Part shown: one piece after another, positions 16,522 through 26,400 of the stretch
Layout: every line of letters starts with the position of its first letter
How positions within the stretch are numbered: the stretch's first letter is position 1
NCBI RefSeq assembly: GCF_000015045.1
Contig: NC_008609.1
Coordinates: 496,001-560,000 of the forward strand
Direction: 5' to 3'
Source of the DNA: Pelobacter propionicus DSM 2379
Lineage (GTDB): Bacteria > Desulfobacterota > Desulfuromonadia > Geobacterales > Pseudopelobacteraceae
DNA: 64,000 nt
Notes under the pieces: generated by a model
Databases searched by the model: none
Told to the model about the DNA's origin: nothing
What the model saw: the letters and a program-made list of their open reading frames with translations, nothing else
Position numbers and translations under genes: made by a program

Positions 16522-17022
16522 TTATCTGCCGCTTCCTCGTATCTCCCGTCCCTGGCCGGTGAAGGAGATGCCCTGCCCTGATTTCATGCCGGTCATGACG
16601 CTCTCGATCAGGGGAATATTCACCTCCCTGGCAGCGTACCATCTGACGATGAAATTAGCTCCCGTTCCTCCTGAAACGTCATCCTCGGGGATAAACACGT
16701 ACGTCGATTCCAGGGGGGCCAGGGTGAAGGGACGCTGGTAGAAGCGCTTCAGCAGCCTCCCCTTGGTGTCATAGTAATCGGCCGAGGCGACGGTGATGGA
16801 GTGGGTCATGTCGGTGTTTCTGATGCTCAGCATGGTTGCCAGGTTGAAGGGTATCTTTCGCGGCGCACTGAAAATATTGGAATAGACCGGCACATACAGG
16901 GTCTGTCCGCGGGAGAGGCGGTAGTCGGGGGCTGCCGGAGACTCTTCGCCGGTCGCCGCGATGACGAGCAGGCAGAGCAGGGCGGCCAGGCAGAGTTTTG
17001 AGAGCCGAAGTGAGTGGCACAT
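16522..17022 (-). CDS. DUF3124 exported protein
   Basis: The 166-residue protein has a signal peptide (hydrophobic LCLAALLCLLVIAA). Its mature part reads LSRGQTLYVPVYSNIF, LATMLSIRNTDMTHSITVASADYYDTKGRLL, LAPLESTYVFIPEDD and GANFIVRWYA. This is the DUF3124 domain as I know it, a small beta-sandwich-like periplasmic module. No function is established. GGAGG lies 6 bases before the ATG. The neighbours are the SDR gene (22 bases downstream) and a GGDEF gene (31 bases upstream), suggesting one minus-strand operon. Confidence 0.75.
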   Translation of the reverse strand: MCHSLRLSKLCLAALLCLLVIAATGEESPAAPDYRLSRGQTLYVPVYSNIFSAPRKIPFNLATMLSIRNTDMTHSITVASADYYDTKGRLLKRFYQRPFTLAPLESTYVFIPEDDVSGGTGANFIVRWYAAREVNIPLIESVMTGMKSGQGISFTGQGREIRGSGR

Positions 17023-17053
17023 GGGTTCCTCCTCTGGATGCAGATGGCGTCGG

Positions 17054-18109
17054 TCATGTCGCTGGAGCCGGGCTCGTGTAAAGGGTCAGGCGGTTCTTGC
17101 CGCTGCGCTTGCTGGCGTACATGGCGGTGTCGGCGTTGGCCATGACCGACTTGACATCGGAACCGTCAGCGGGAAAATCCGCCAGCCCGGCGGAAATGGT
17201 GGTGGTCAGGTACTCGCTGCCGAAGGGGAAGGGGGTGGTGGCCATGCCGCTTAGGATCCGCTCCACCGTGGGGGCCACATCTTCCTTGCTGGTCTCGTTG
17301 AACAGGATCACGAACTCGTCGCCGCCGTAACGGGCGCAGATGTCGGAACAGCGGATGGTGGAAGAGATCATGGCTGCCACCTGACGGATCAGTTCCGTGC
17401 CGGCCAGATGGCCATGCTCGTCGTTGATCGCCTTGAGGTTGTCGGCGTCCAGCATGCAGATGGCAAAGCCGCGGTCGTGGCGTTTGGCCAGTTTCTCCTG
17501 GACGTCGGAGAGCAGGAAGAAGTTGCGCATGTTGTGCATGCCGGTCACTTCATCGGTCAGCGAGAGGTGCTCCACCTCCCGCCGCGCGCTCTCGGTCTCT
17601 CCGGCCAGCATGGCACCCAGGTGGGCGATCAGCATGTAGGGGAACAGTTCCAGGATGCGGGACAGGTTGTAGAAATCACGCAGCTCATCGGACGCCAGCA
17701 GGATGTAGGAGGTAATCGCCAACCCGGCCATGAGGTAGGTGATCCGCCGCCCCTGGGTCAGGGCCGTGGCCATCAGCACCAGGTAGATCAGCGATATGAA
17801 GGGACTGGTGATGCGGCCGGTGTACCAGCAGACCGCTATGATGAAGGCCAAAAAAACCATCAGGTCGATGAAGGTCTTGAACTGGCTGTGGCGGTTGCAG
17901 AACAGTCCGTAGCGGGCGTTCATGTTGTAGAAGAAGAGCAGCAGACAGAGCAAGGCCAGAAATACCAGGCTTGAGTGGTCGGTGGGCATGAGTTTGATGT
18001 CCAGCGCCACAAGGGCGATTAGCAGCCAGGAGATGCTTCCCATGATGCGGTCGTACCCCTTGAAACGCTGCTGCAGGCTGAGTTGTATCTCGGCCGAATC
18101 CATGCGCAT
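17054..18109 (-). CDS. Membrane-bound diguanylate cyclase (GGDEF)
   Basis: The protein is about 351 residues. The N-terminal half has five or six hydrophobic helices (roughly residues 25-175) and is probably a membrane sensor. The GGDEF domain occupies about 190-350. The catalytic RYGGDEF is intact, and RCSD five residues ahead is the inhibitory I-site, so it should make c-di-GMP from GTP with product feedback. The start at 18109 (MRMDS) was preferred because GGAGA precedes it. An ATG 30 bases further upstream lacks a site. The signal it senses is unknown. Confidence 0.87.
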   Translation of the reverse strand: MRMDSAEIQLSLQQRFKGYDRIMGSISWLLIALVALDIKLMPTDHSSLVFLALLCLLLFFYNMNARYGLFCNRHSQFKTFIDLMVFLAFIIAVCWYTGRITSPFISLIYLVLMATALTQGRRITYLMAGLAITSYILLASDELRDFYNLSRILELFPYMLIAHLGAMLAGETESARREVEHLSLTDEVTGMHNMRNFFLLSDVQEKLAKRHDRGFAICMLDADNLKAINDEHGHLAGTELIRQVAAMISSTIRCSDICARYGGDEFVILFNETSKEDVAPTVERILSGMATTPFPFGSEYLTTTISAGLADFPADGSDVKSVMANADTAMYASKRSGKNRLTLYTSPAPAT

Positions 18110-18230
18110 GAAGGTTCTCCGGGCCGGCCGGGCATGCACTCTCCGACCGGCTAGATGTAAAGTTGTAGCTTGTATAAACGCCCTGTCCGGCAGTCGGGGC
18201 AGCCCTGCCGGCGGGATCAGGTGCTGCGTA

Positions 18231-18680
18231 TCAGGTGGCCGCCCGCAGGCTGACCCAGGCCAGAGCGGCGTAGCGGATCAGCTTTCCCGAGGCCACCAGC
18301 AGGGTGAACAGCCGGAAGTCCGTGCGCATCATGCCCCCCACCAGGCAGAGCGGGTCGCCGATCAGCGGCAGCCAGGAGAAGAACAGCGTGCAGACCCCGA
18401 AGCGTCGATACCGTCCGCGTGCCCGCTGCAGCTGTTCTTCCGAGATCCGCAGCACGCGGGTTATCAGCCATTCGCTGCCCAGAACGCCGATCAGGTAGGT
18501 GGTGACCGCACCGAGGAAATTGCCCAGCGTGGCGGTCATGACCGTTGCCAGGGGGGGATACCCCTTGACCAGCATCATCACCAGCAGCCATTCGGAGCCA
18601 AGGGGGAGCAGGCTGGACGCCAGAAAACTCAGCACGAACAGACAGCCGTAACCGGGCTGATGCAACCGGTCAAGGAGCAT
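18231..18680 (-). CDS. YqaA/DedA-type (VTT domain) membrane protein
   Basis: The 149-residue protein closely follows the E. coli YqaA pattern: LSFLASSLLPLGSEWLLVMMLVKG, TATLGNFLGAVTTYLIG, RRFGVCTLFFSWLPLIGDPLCLVGGMMR, and GKLIRYAALAWVSL. Four to five membrane helices with the SNARE-associated/VTT core are visible. DedA-type proteins are implicated in lipid or undecaprenyl-phosphate flipping, but YqaA's role is unproven. The start is uncertain. The ATG at 18680 has no ribosome site, and a TTGACA lies about 22 bases upstream. The gene is divergent from the WYL regulator. Confidence 0.8.
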   Translation of the reverse strand: MLLDRLHQPGYGCLFVLSFLASSLLPLGSEWLLVMMLVKGYPPLATVMTATLGNFLGAVTTYLIGVLGSEWLITRVLRISEEQLQRARGRYRRFGVCTLFFSWLPLIGDPLCLVGGMMRTDFRLFTLLVASGKLIRYAALAWVSLRAAT

Positions 18681-18812
18681 GAGGGTAGTGGAAAGAAATG
18701 GGTTGTCAAAAAGGCTCAATCGATTACACTGCCCGGATTGGTTTTTTTTCTGTTGTATCGCAGAAGTTGGCTCCCATTGTAGCGGGATTTTCGGTTTCGG
18801 CAAGGAGTGATT

Positions 18813-19823
18813 ATGGGGCAGGGTAAACCGGCGCGGAAATATTCCCAGGCAGGCCGCCTGCACAGCATCATCCGTCTCTTGGAGACGCGGCGCGGCATGA
18901 CCCTGGATGATCTGGCCGCCGAGTGCGGCGTGGACCGGCGCACCATCCAGCGCGACCTGGCCGCGGTTGAAGAGGCCGGCTACACGCTCACCACCGAATG
19001 GCAGGAGGGAAGAAAGGTTTTCAGCTTTCTGACCAGGTCCCGCGCCATCCCCCCCATCAGTCTCACCCTGAATCAGCTCATGTCGCTCTATCTGCTGCGC
19101 TCCCTGGGTGTGCACCTGGCCGGCACTCCCTTGCTGGCCGAGCTCGACGACCTGTTCCGCACCATCAGGTCGCTGCTGCCGGACCGCTACGCGGCGCACC
19201 TGGAGCGCATCGCGCGGGTCTCCCTGCCCCGCTTGCACGGCCCGCGGGACTATGCCGCCGCGGCCCCCCACTTCGGGGGGCTGCAGCGTGCCCTGCTGCA
19301 GCAGTACCGGATGCGGCTGGTCTACGCGAAAAACGGGGCGGGCGAGAGTCAGGCGTACGAACTGGATCCCTACACCCTGGTATTCCACAAGGCCGGCATC
19401 TACCTGCTGGGGTATGCCCATAACCGCAAGGGAATGCGGCTGTTCGCCCTGGAGCGGATCCGCGGCCTGGAGGTCAGCCGGCAACGCTTCGAGATACCCG
19501 ACGCCTATGAGCCGGAAGGCTACTTCAGCGATGCCTTCGGTCTGGTGAACGACGCTCCCCTGCGGGTACGGGTGCGCTTCTCCTCCGCAGTTGCCCATGC
19601 CGTCCGGGACCGCATCTGGCGGCCGGGGCAGGTGGTGGAGAACGATGCCGGGGGAGGGGTGGTCGTGTCCTTCGAGGCCTCCGGGGAGAAGGAGCTGCTC
19701 TCCTGGATACTCTCCTACGGCGACCAGGCCGAGGTTCTGGAACCGCCCGGCCTGCGAGCCCTGGTGGAACGCCAGGTCGACGCCATGGTCCGTCTCTACC
19801 GTGGTGATGGAGTATCGCCATGA
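18813..19823 (+). CDS. HTH-WYL domain transcriptional regulator
   Basis: The 336-residue protein opens with a winged helix (LHSIIRLLETRRGMTLDDLAAE...DRRTIQRDLAAVEEAG, about residues 10-65). A WYL sensor core (about 150-220) reads YELDPYTLVFHKAGIYLLGYAHNRKGMRLFALERIRGL, with YLL replacing WYL. A WCX-like C-terminal extension follows. WYL regulators bind nucleic acid or nucleotide ligands and often respond to DNA damage or phage, but no such genes are adjacent. The ATG at 18813 follows AAGGAG. The stop overlaps the next gene by ATGA, so the two are translationally coupled. Confidence 0.85.
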   Translation: MGQGKPARKYSQAGRLHSIIRLLETRRGMTLDDLAAECGVDRRTIQRDLAAVEEAGYTLTTEWQEGRKVFSFLTRSRAIPPISLTLNQLMSLYLLRSLGVHLAGTPLLAELDDLFRTIRSLLPDRYAAHLERIARVSLPRLHGPRDYAAAAPHFGGLQRALLQQYRMRLVYAKNGAGESQAYELDPYTLVFHKAGIYLLGYAHNRKGMRLFALERIRGLEVSRQRFEIPDAYEPEGYFSDAFGLVNDAPLRVRVRFSSAVAHAVRDRIWRPGQVVENDAGGGVVVSFEASGEKELLSWILSYGDQAEVLEPPGLRALVERQVDAMVRLYRGDGVSP

Positions 19824-20521
19824 TGGCCCGGCTCGTGACCGGCAGCACAGCTGTTGTCCGGGAGGGAGGAACGTCCCTCCCTCCCGCTACCCGGATCCGG
19901 GCCATCGTCTTTGACTTGGACGGCACCCTGTACGTATCCGACGAATTTGCCGCTGTTATTAAGGATGCTGCCGTGGCCTATCTGGCCGCTCTCCTGGGCC
20001 TGGATCTGGAGCAGGCCCGTACGGCGATGGCCGAAACCCGCGACCGCCTGACCGCGGAGTCGGGCGCGCAGCCTACCCTCTCCGCCGTCTGCCGGGCAGT
20101 GGGGGGAGCGCTCCCCGGCATGCACGAATTTTTCCAGCAGCGGCTCAGGCCTGAATCGTATCTGGTGCCTGACCGGCGGGTGATTGACCTGCTGGAACGT
20201 CTCCGTTGCCAGGCTGCGCTGTACATCTACACCAACAACAGCCGGCCGCTGGTGAACCGCATCCTGGTTGCCCTGGGCTTGGAGGGGCTTTTCAGGGGGG
20301 TGTTCACCATCGACGACTCTTGGAGGGCCAAGCCGGACCAGGTCGGGCTGGAGCAGATCCTGGCCATCGTGGCCGAGCCTGCCGAAGGAGTGCTCTTCGT
20401 GGGTGACCGCTTTGATGTGGATCTTCGTCTGGCAAAACGGTACGGCTGTCCGGTCTTTCTCTGCCGGACCATCGAGGAGCTGCTGCAACTGGACCGCCTG
20501 ATCGTCAACCGGCAGGGATGA
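19820..20521 (+). CDS. HAD-family hydrolase
   Basis: The 233-residue protein carries all four HAD motifs: the nucleophile in IVFDLDGTLY (about residue 37), YIYTNNSR (motif II), the Lys in KPDQVGLEQIL (motif III), and FVGDRFDVDLRLAKRYG (motif IV). The helical cap between motifs I and II is of the C1 type, so a small phosphorylated substrate is likely (phosphoglycolate- or nucleotidase-like). It begins inside the stop of the WYL gene (ATGA), so the regulator probably controls or senses the same pathway. The first about 28 residues before the HAD core are unusual and may mean a slightly later start. Confidence 0.85.
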   Translation: MMARLVTGSTAVVREGGTSLPPATRIRAIVFDLDGTLYVSDEFAAVIKDAAVAYLAALLGLDLEQARTAMAETRDRLTAESGAQPTLSAVCRAVGGALPGMHEFFQQRLRPESYLVPDRRVIDLLERLRCQAALYIYTNNSRPLVNRILVALGLEGLFRGVFTIDDSWRAKPDQVGLEQILAIVAEPAEGVLFVGDRFDVDLRLAKRYGCPVFLCRTIEELLQLDRLIVNRQG

Positions 20522-20602
20522 TTCCACGGGTTCGCGGATGGCAGTGGGCGTGAACGTTTACGGCTAACGCTTCCCCTGCCTGTGCCCTGTGCCATCTCTT
20601 GG

Positions 20603-21040
20603 CTATCTCTCCAGGATAAAGGTCACCGGCCCGTCGTTGACCAGGCTGACCCGCATGTCGGCCTGGAAGATGCCTGTGGCGGTCGCCACGCCCTTTGCCC
20701 TGACCGCCTGCACGAAATGGTCGTACAGCCGCCTGCCCTCCTCCGGCGGGGCGGCACTGTCGAATGAGGGGCGCCTCCCCTTGGCGCAATTGCCCGCCAA
20801 GGTGAACTGGGAGACGGCCAGCAGGCTTCCCCCCACGTCCCGTAGCGACAGGTTCATCTTGTCGCTGTCGTCGCCGAAGATGCGCAAGGAGATGATCTTC
20901 TCCGCCAGCCAGGAGGCCTTTGCCTCGTCATCCCCCTTCTCCACCCCCAAGAGCACCAGGATGCCTTGGCCGATTTCCCCCACAACCTCTCCCTCCACCA
21001 CCACGCTGGCTGAACAGACCCGCTGGATCACCGCTTTCAT
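20603..21040 (-). CDS. dtd: D-aminoacyl-tRNA deacylase
   Basis: DTD hydrolyses D-aminoacyl- and Gly-mischarged tRNAs, protecting translation. The 145-residue protein begins [17 protein letters not shown] and has the active-site [18 protein letters not shown] with the family Ser-Gln-Phe-Thr, and the Gly-cisPro-type motif near the C-terminus ([13 protein letters not shown]). The length is exactly that of the family. An AGGAGGT site precedes the ATG. It converges with the HAD gene, with 81 bases between. Confidence 0.95.
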   Translation of the reverse strand: MKAVIQRVCSASVVVEGEVVGEIGQGILVLLGVEKGDDEAKASWLAEKIISLRIFGDDSDKMNLSLRDVGGSLLAVSQFTLAGNCAKGRRPSFDSAAPPEEGRRLYDHFVQAVRAKGVATATGIFQADMRVSLVNDGPVTFILER

Positions 21041-21382
21041 CGAACACCTCCTGGTTTCATGTGTTGTTCCCCTGCCGGCCGGGTGTGTGCCCTCCGGTCA
21101 GCCATCTCCAGCGGTCTCTGGACGGGACGGAGCACTTGCCTGTTCCCGGCATTCGAGGGATACTACTAGCAAAAAGAGCGAGCCGGGGAATTGTGGCGTG
21201 GCTTCGACGTTGGACCGGCACAGACGCCTGGCCTGACGAGCCCCGCGACATGCTCTCGGCTCGGTTCGGGCATGGGGGGCACCTTCTCCGCCCATGGGGA
21301 GCACAAGGGAAATCCTGTTCGGAAGCATGGGCTGGTGCCGTTGACGTCAGTTCGCATCTCGTATGCATGGAGGGTTGAATTC
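21041..21382. other. Intergenic region between dtd and the exported protein pair
   Basis: This 342-base divergent stretch must hold promoters for dtd (minus) and the gene at 21383 (plus). No well-spaced -35/-10 pair stands out. No gene, repeat or structured RNA could be supported. Confidence 0.4.
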
Positions 21383-22414
21383 ATGAGACGGTGGACACTC
21401 TTCCTGATGTTCGTTATATGCTGCTCAGCCTGCGTAACGGTTTTTGCCCAGGACATCGACCCGCTTGCGAGGCTGAAGCAGGTCAGCGCTTTTCCGAAGA
21501 TCGATGTCAAACTTCTGCTGGACGGCGAAATCCTCTCCAAGCGCGGACCGTTGATGACGTTCCCGACCGGTATCTCGTCCCAACTCTGCTTTGCCGTGCC
21601 CACATCTCCGGCAGAGACGGTCAAGCGCCTCCAGACCTGGGATCCGACGCGCTGCTCATCTCTCAAGGTGTACGCCGCCCACGATCTGAATGACCCGGCT
21701 GAACTGAAGGAATTCAATAACATCCATCTCTTCCTGGAGCCCGGAGACCATCCCGTCAGGTGGTTGTGGGACCAGACCCTGGCCACAACTGACCGCAGGT
21801 CGGATCTTAACCTGACCAGGGTCGAAGCGCAGGAGCTTGCCCGTTGTGTCGGCAAATCCCCGGATACGAAAACCATGGGTGACTGCTGGGGGCAGGTGTT
21901 GTTTGCACGCCTGTCGGATTTTCAGCGCAACGGCTTTGCCAGTTCGCTCTCCTATGAATTCGACGTGGCGCCCATAAACCCGGCCGCACACCTACTATCC
22001 CTGGTACAGGAACAGCCCCTGGTCGCCCGCGAATTTGTTCCTCTCCTGCGTAGGGCTGGCCTGGTGAATGGCGCAGCCGCCATGCCGTCCATCAGGCCAA
22101 CGTACTACTGGAGGCTGTTCGAAGCCGGACACCACGCCACCTTCAGCCTGGGAACGGTGTACCTGCTGGACGCGGGCGACCATTACAAGCTGCTGGACAT
22201 CGAATATTACGTCAGCGGCACCTACTATACCTCTGCCACACTCTACGAAATCTGGCCGATCCGCGATGGCGAGAGAAGAGGTTCCCTGGTCTGGTGCAAC
22301 GTGCTCTGCTCGGCCCCCATGTTCCGGTTCGCATCGGGGATTGAGCGTCTTGCATCCAGCATCATCTTGACCCTGGAATTCAAAAAATGTGTCCGCTGCT
22401 TCCAGGAAAGTTAG
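21383..22414 (+). CDS. Unrecognised exported protein
   Basis: The 343-residue protein has a signal peptide (MRRWTLFLMFVICCSACVTVFAQ) with a possible lipobox-like SAC, though cleavage after FAQ looks as likely. I recognise no domain. The mature part is mixed alpha/beta with several Cys (positions near CFAVP, RCSSL, ARCVG, GDCWG, WCNVLCSA, KKCVRC) that could form disulfides. Sequences such as YYWRLFEAGHHATFSLGTVYLL and YYVSGTYYTSATLYEIWPI look like paired beta strands. GGAGG lies 9 bases before the ATG. It is followed after 6 bases by a second exported protein, so the two probably act together in the envelope. Confidence 0.6.
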   Translation: MRRWTLFLMFVICCSACVTVFAQDIDPLARLKQVSAFPKIDVKLLLDGEILSKRGPLMTFPTGISSQLCFAVPTSPAETVKRLQTWDPTRCSSLKVYAAHDLNDPAELKEFNNIHLFLEPGDHPVRWLWDQTLATTDRRSDLNLTRVEAQELARCVGKSPDTKTMGDCWGQVLFARLSDFQRNGFASSLSYEFDVAPINPAAHLLSLVQEQPLVAREFVPLLRRAGLVNGAAAMPSIRPTYYWRLFEAGHHATFSLGTVYLLDAGDHYKLLDIEYYVSGTYYTSATLYEIWPIRDGERRGSLVWCNVLCSAPMFRFASGIERLASSIILTLEFKKCVRCFQES

Positions 22415-22420
22415 AAACCC

Positions 22421-23338
22421 ATGATCGCTGCCTGCGCCACTACCCGGAAGATTGATACGCAAGGAGGGATTTCCCCGGCATTCCTCCTGGCTACCCTGCT
22501 GCTGGCACTGCTGGCGCTGCTTGTCGGGGTTTCGGCCGCCGAATCGGTGGCCGTTACCCAGGAAGTCGATGTCGGGGTGGGATACGCGGGGCACGGGGCA
22601 ACTGATGTGTCCCCCGGCAGCGAACTGAATACGAATCTGAAATACGTCGCCTCGCGGCAGGTCACCAGGAACCTCCTGCTGCGGTTCGGCGCCGAATGGC
22701 AGCGGTTTTCCTTCGCGGAATCACGCCCCTCCGCGGCCCCCTCCACGCTGCAACAGCTCAATGCAATCGTCGGATTGGATTACCAGCTTGCCGAGCAATG
22801 GCTCATGCGTGCCGAACTGCAACCGGGCATATACGGCGAGTTGGGTCAGGTGGATGGACGGCGCTTTGGCGCGCCGCTCATCTTGGGTTTCGTCAAGCTG
22901 GTCGATACCGATCTGCAGTGGTTCCTCGGTCTTCGTGTCGACCTGAGGAGCCACTACCCCGTGGCTCCGGCTGTGGGCGTCCGTTGGCAGTTCGCCGATC
23001 TCTGGACTCTGAATCTGATGTTGCCCAATCCGCGCCTGGAGTACGATGTGAACAGCAGGCTCAAGGCGTACGTCGGAGGGGGGATCATGGCCGGGACCTA
23101 TGTGGTAGGCGACCATTTCGGCGATGGCCGTGGTAACAAGCGGCTCAACCACGCAACGCTCGACTATATCGAGCTGCGTGTCGGCCCCGGGCTTGCGTGG
23201 AAGGTTCGCCCCAATCTGACCCTGGAGGCTGAGGCGGGGTATGTGGTCCACCGAAGCTGGGATTTCTTTGACGAGCATGTCAAGTCCACCGATGACCCAG
23301 TGCCGTACCTGCAATTCTCCTGTTGCGCCCGGTTCTGA
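22421..23338 (+). CDS. Unrecognised outer-membrane beta-barrel-like protein
   Basis: The 305-residue protein has an unusually long lead (about 18 polar residues) before the hydrophobic signal core (FLLATLLLALLALLVGVSAA). The mature chain shows repeated amphipathic strands (VDVGVGYAG, LLLRFGAEWQRFSF, WLMRAELQPGIYGEL, WFLGLRVDLRSHYPVAPAVGVRWQF, LRVGPGLAWKV, LTLEAEAGYVVHRSW) and ends CCARF with a terminal Phe, consistent with a 10-12-strand barrel. No named family is recognised. It lies 6 bases after the previous exported protein. A later start closer to the hydrophobic core is possible. Confidence 0.6.
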   Translation: MIAACATTRKIDTQGGISPAFLLATLLLALLALLVGVSAAESVAVTQEVDVGVGYAGHGATDVSPGSELNTNLKYVASRQVTRNLLLRFGAEWQRFSFAESRPSAAPSTLQQLNAIVGLDYQLAEQWLMRAELQPGIYGELGQVDGRRFGAPLILGFVKLVDTDLQWFLGLRVDLRSHYPVAPAVGVRWQFADLWTLNLMLPNPRLEYDVNSRLKAYVGGGIMAGTYVVGDHFGDGRGNKRLNHATLDYIELRVGPGLAWKVRPNLTLEAEAGYVVHRSWDFFDEHVKSTDDPVPYLQFSCCARF

Positions 23339-23423
23339 CGCGTCTTTTGGCCTGGCGTCCCGCCTGCGGCACAAAATCAGATTCAGTTCGCAAGGAAGCC
23401 GGTGCTGGCCACTGCCATGACGA

Positions 23424-26400
23424 TCACGTCTTCTGCTGTGCTGTTTCCGTTGGCAGGAGCCGTAGCAGCGCCGTGCGGGCCGCATCGATGATCTCCTCGA
23501 AGGCGGTACCCTTGACGCCGCAGGTCAGGCGGTAGTCGGGCGTGAAGCGGTATCGCTTCGGCTCGTTCCTCATCATGGCTATGATCGTATCCGGCGATGC
23601 CGGTGTGCGGGGGTGGAAGCTGATCACCACATCCTTGCCGTCGTAGTCGATCTGGCGCACCAGAAGTTTTTTCAGCATGATGCGCAGCTTCATGGTCTCG
23701 AACAGGTAGGCGGTGGCCAGCGGGTATTTGCCGAAGCGGTCGCTCACCTCGTTCTGCACGTCCAGCACATCCTCCTCGCTTTCGGCCTGGGTCAGCTTCT
23801 TGTAGATCACCAGCCTCTGCCCGGTGTCCCTGACATAGGTCTCGGGGATGAAGGCCGGCACCTTCAGGTTGATCTCCGGCTCCACCTGCTCGATCATCTC
23901 CTCGCCCCGCATGCGGCAGATGGTCTCCTCCAGCATCTGGTTGTACAGCTCGAAGCCGATCTCGATCACCGTGCCGGACTGGCGGCTCCCCAGCATATCT
24001 CCGGCGCCGCGAATCTCCATATCGTGGGTGGCGATGCGGAAGCCGGCCCCCAGTTCGGAGATGTCCTGCAGGATCTTCAGCCGTTCCCGGGCGTCGGAGG
24101 TGAGCGAGCCCTCCCCCGGGATCAGCAGGTAGGCGTAGCCGCGCTGGCTGGATCGTCCCACCCTCCCCCGCAGCTGGTAGAGCTGGGAGAGGCCGAACCT
24201 GTCGGCGTGGTCCACGATCAGGGTGTTGGCGTTGGGAATGTCCAGGCCGGACTCGATGATGGTGGTGCAGATCAGGAGGTTGGTCTCGCCGTGCATGAAG
24301 CCGAGCATGACCTTTTCCAGCTCCTGCTCCCCCATCTGGCCATGCCCCACGGCGATCTTGGCCTCCGGCACCAAGGCGGCGATCAGCTCGGCCCGTTTGG
24401 CGATGGTCTGGACCCGGTTGTGGACGAAGAAGACCTGGCCGCCGCGGCGCAGTTCGCGCATGATCGCCTCGCGCACCAGCTCCTCGGAGAAACGGGCCAC
24501 GATGGTCTTGACCGCCAGGCGGTCCACCGGAGGGGTGTCGATGATGGAGAGGTCGCGGATGCCCATCATGGACATGTACAGGGTGCGGGGGATGGGGGTG
24601 GCGGTCAGGGTCATGACGTCCACCACGGCCCGGAAGGCCTTCAGCCGCTCCTTGTCCTTGACGCCGAAGCGCTGCTCTTCGTCGATGATCAAGAGCCCCA
24701 GGTCCTTGAAGGCCACGTCCTTCTGCAGCAAGCGGTGGGTGCCGATGACGATGTCGATCTCCCCCTTCTTCAGCCGCTCCAGGATGGCCTTCTGCTCCTT
24801 CGGCGTCCGGAAGCGGGAGAGCGCCTCCACCCTGACCGGGTACTCCTTGAGTCGTTCGTGAAAGGTCTCGAAGTGCTGCTGGGCCAGGATGGTGGTGGGG
24901 ACCAGCACCCCCACCTGCTTGCCGTCCAGGGCCGCCTTGAAGGCTCCCCGCAGGGCCACCTCGGTCTTGCCGTAGCCCACGTCGCCGCACACCAGCCGGT
25001 CCATGGGGCGGGAGTGCTGCATGTCGGCCAGCACGTCGTTGATGGCCGAGAGCTGGTCCGGCGTCTCCTCCCAGGCAAAGGAAGCCTCGAACTCGCGGTA
25101 CATCTCGTCCGGCGGCGAGAAGGAGAATCCCTCGCAGATCTGGCGTTTGGCGTAGATCTCTAAGAGCTCCCCCGCCAGCTCCTCGATGGCCTTCCTGGCC
25201 TTGCCCTTGGATTTTTCCCAGGAGACCCCGCCCAGCTTGTCCAGGGAGGGGGAGCTCCCCTCCGGCCCCACATAGCGCTGAACCAGGGCCAGGCGGTCCA
25301 CCGGCAGGTACAGCTTGTCGCCCCCGTTGTACTCAAGCAGCAGGAAATCGCCGCCGACGCCGCTGACGCTGATGTGCTGCAGGCCGCGGTACAGGCCGAT
25401 GCCGTGGTCCACATGCACCATGTGGTCTCCCGGCTTGAGCTCGGCCAGGGATGACAGGATCTGCTTCTTGCGCACCTCGGAGATGCCGCGCCGCCGCACC
25501 CGCTTGCCGAACAGCTCCTCCTCGGCGATCAGGACCAGCCTGGCCTCCAGCAGGCGGAAGCCCCGGGACAGGTCCCCTTGCAGGAGGGTGACGACGCCAT
25601 CCGGAGATGCATCGCCCTGGGCCTCACCCTGTACCGTTTCCGCGAACGAAGCCTCGCTGATGGCGCAGGGGATCCGGTAGGGGGTCAGCAGCTCCCTCAG
25701 GCGCTCGGCCTGGGCATTCTGGTGGCAGGCGATCAGGACACGGAAGCCGCTGTCCAGCCATTGCCGCAGGGAGCGGGAGAGCGGGGTCAGGGCCTGGGTG
25801 GTCTCCTTGGAAACGGTCACCCGCAGGTCGGTATTGTCCTGGCAGGGGATGGTGATCACTGCGGGTCCCTGGGGTTCCTCCAGGAGCAGGCCGGACAGCT
25901 CCAGGCGGCCGCGGTTCTCCATCAGCTCCCGCAGCTGTTCGCCGTCCAGGTACAGCTCCTGGCGGGGGGAGTGGGGCAGGCCGTTTTGCCTGGCTGTAGC
26001 TTCGCCATCTTCCAGCTCTCTGCCGAAAGTCGTTATCGCCTCTTGAATGGCCTGGGGGTCAAGCAACGCCAGGGAGGCGTCCGGCGCGTAATCGAAGATG
26101 GTCTCCAGGCCGGGGTGCAAGAGCGGTTGCAGGTACTCCACGCCCCGGAAGTAGACGGCGCTCTTCAGGTTCTCCAGGATCTCCCGCCTCCGGTTGGCCG
26201 GGATCTCCAGGTCGTCGCAGCAGCCCTTTAGCCGCGGGGCGATGTCGGCCAGCACCCCGTCAGTGAGGATGATCTCGCGGGAGGGGAGCAGCACCAGTTC
26301 TTCCAGGGGGTGCAGCGAACGCTGGGTGAGCGGATCAAAGGTGCGTATGGTCTCGGCCGTGTCGCCGAAGAACTCGATGCGCACCGGAGCGGAGAGGTTG

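Noticed and set aside
18231-19598. 455-codon minus-strand frame spanning the YqaA and WYL genes
   Set aside because: Only its last 149 codons match a family (YqaA). The upstream part is antisense to the WYL regulator.
23613-25163. 516-codon plus-strand open frame inside mfd
   Set aside because: Opposite-strand shadow of a long conserved gene. It has no start signal and an amino acid composition typical of antisense GC-rich frames.
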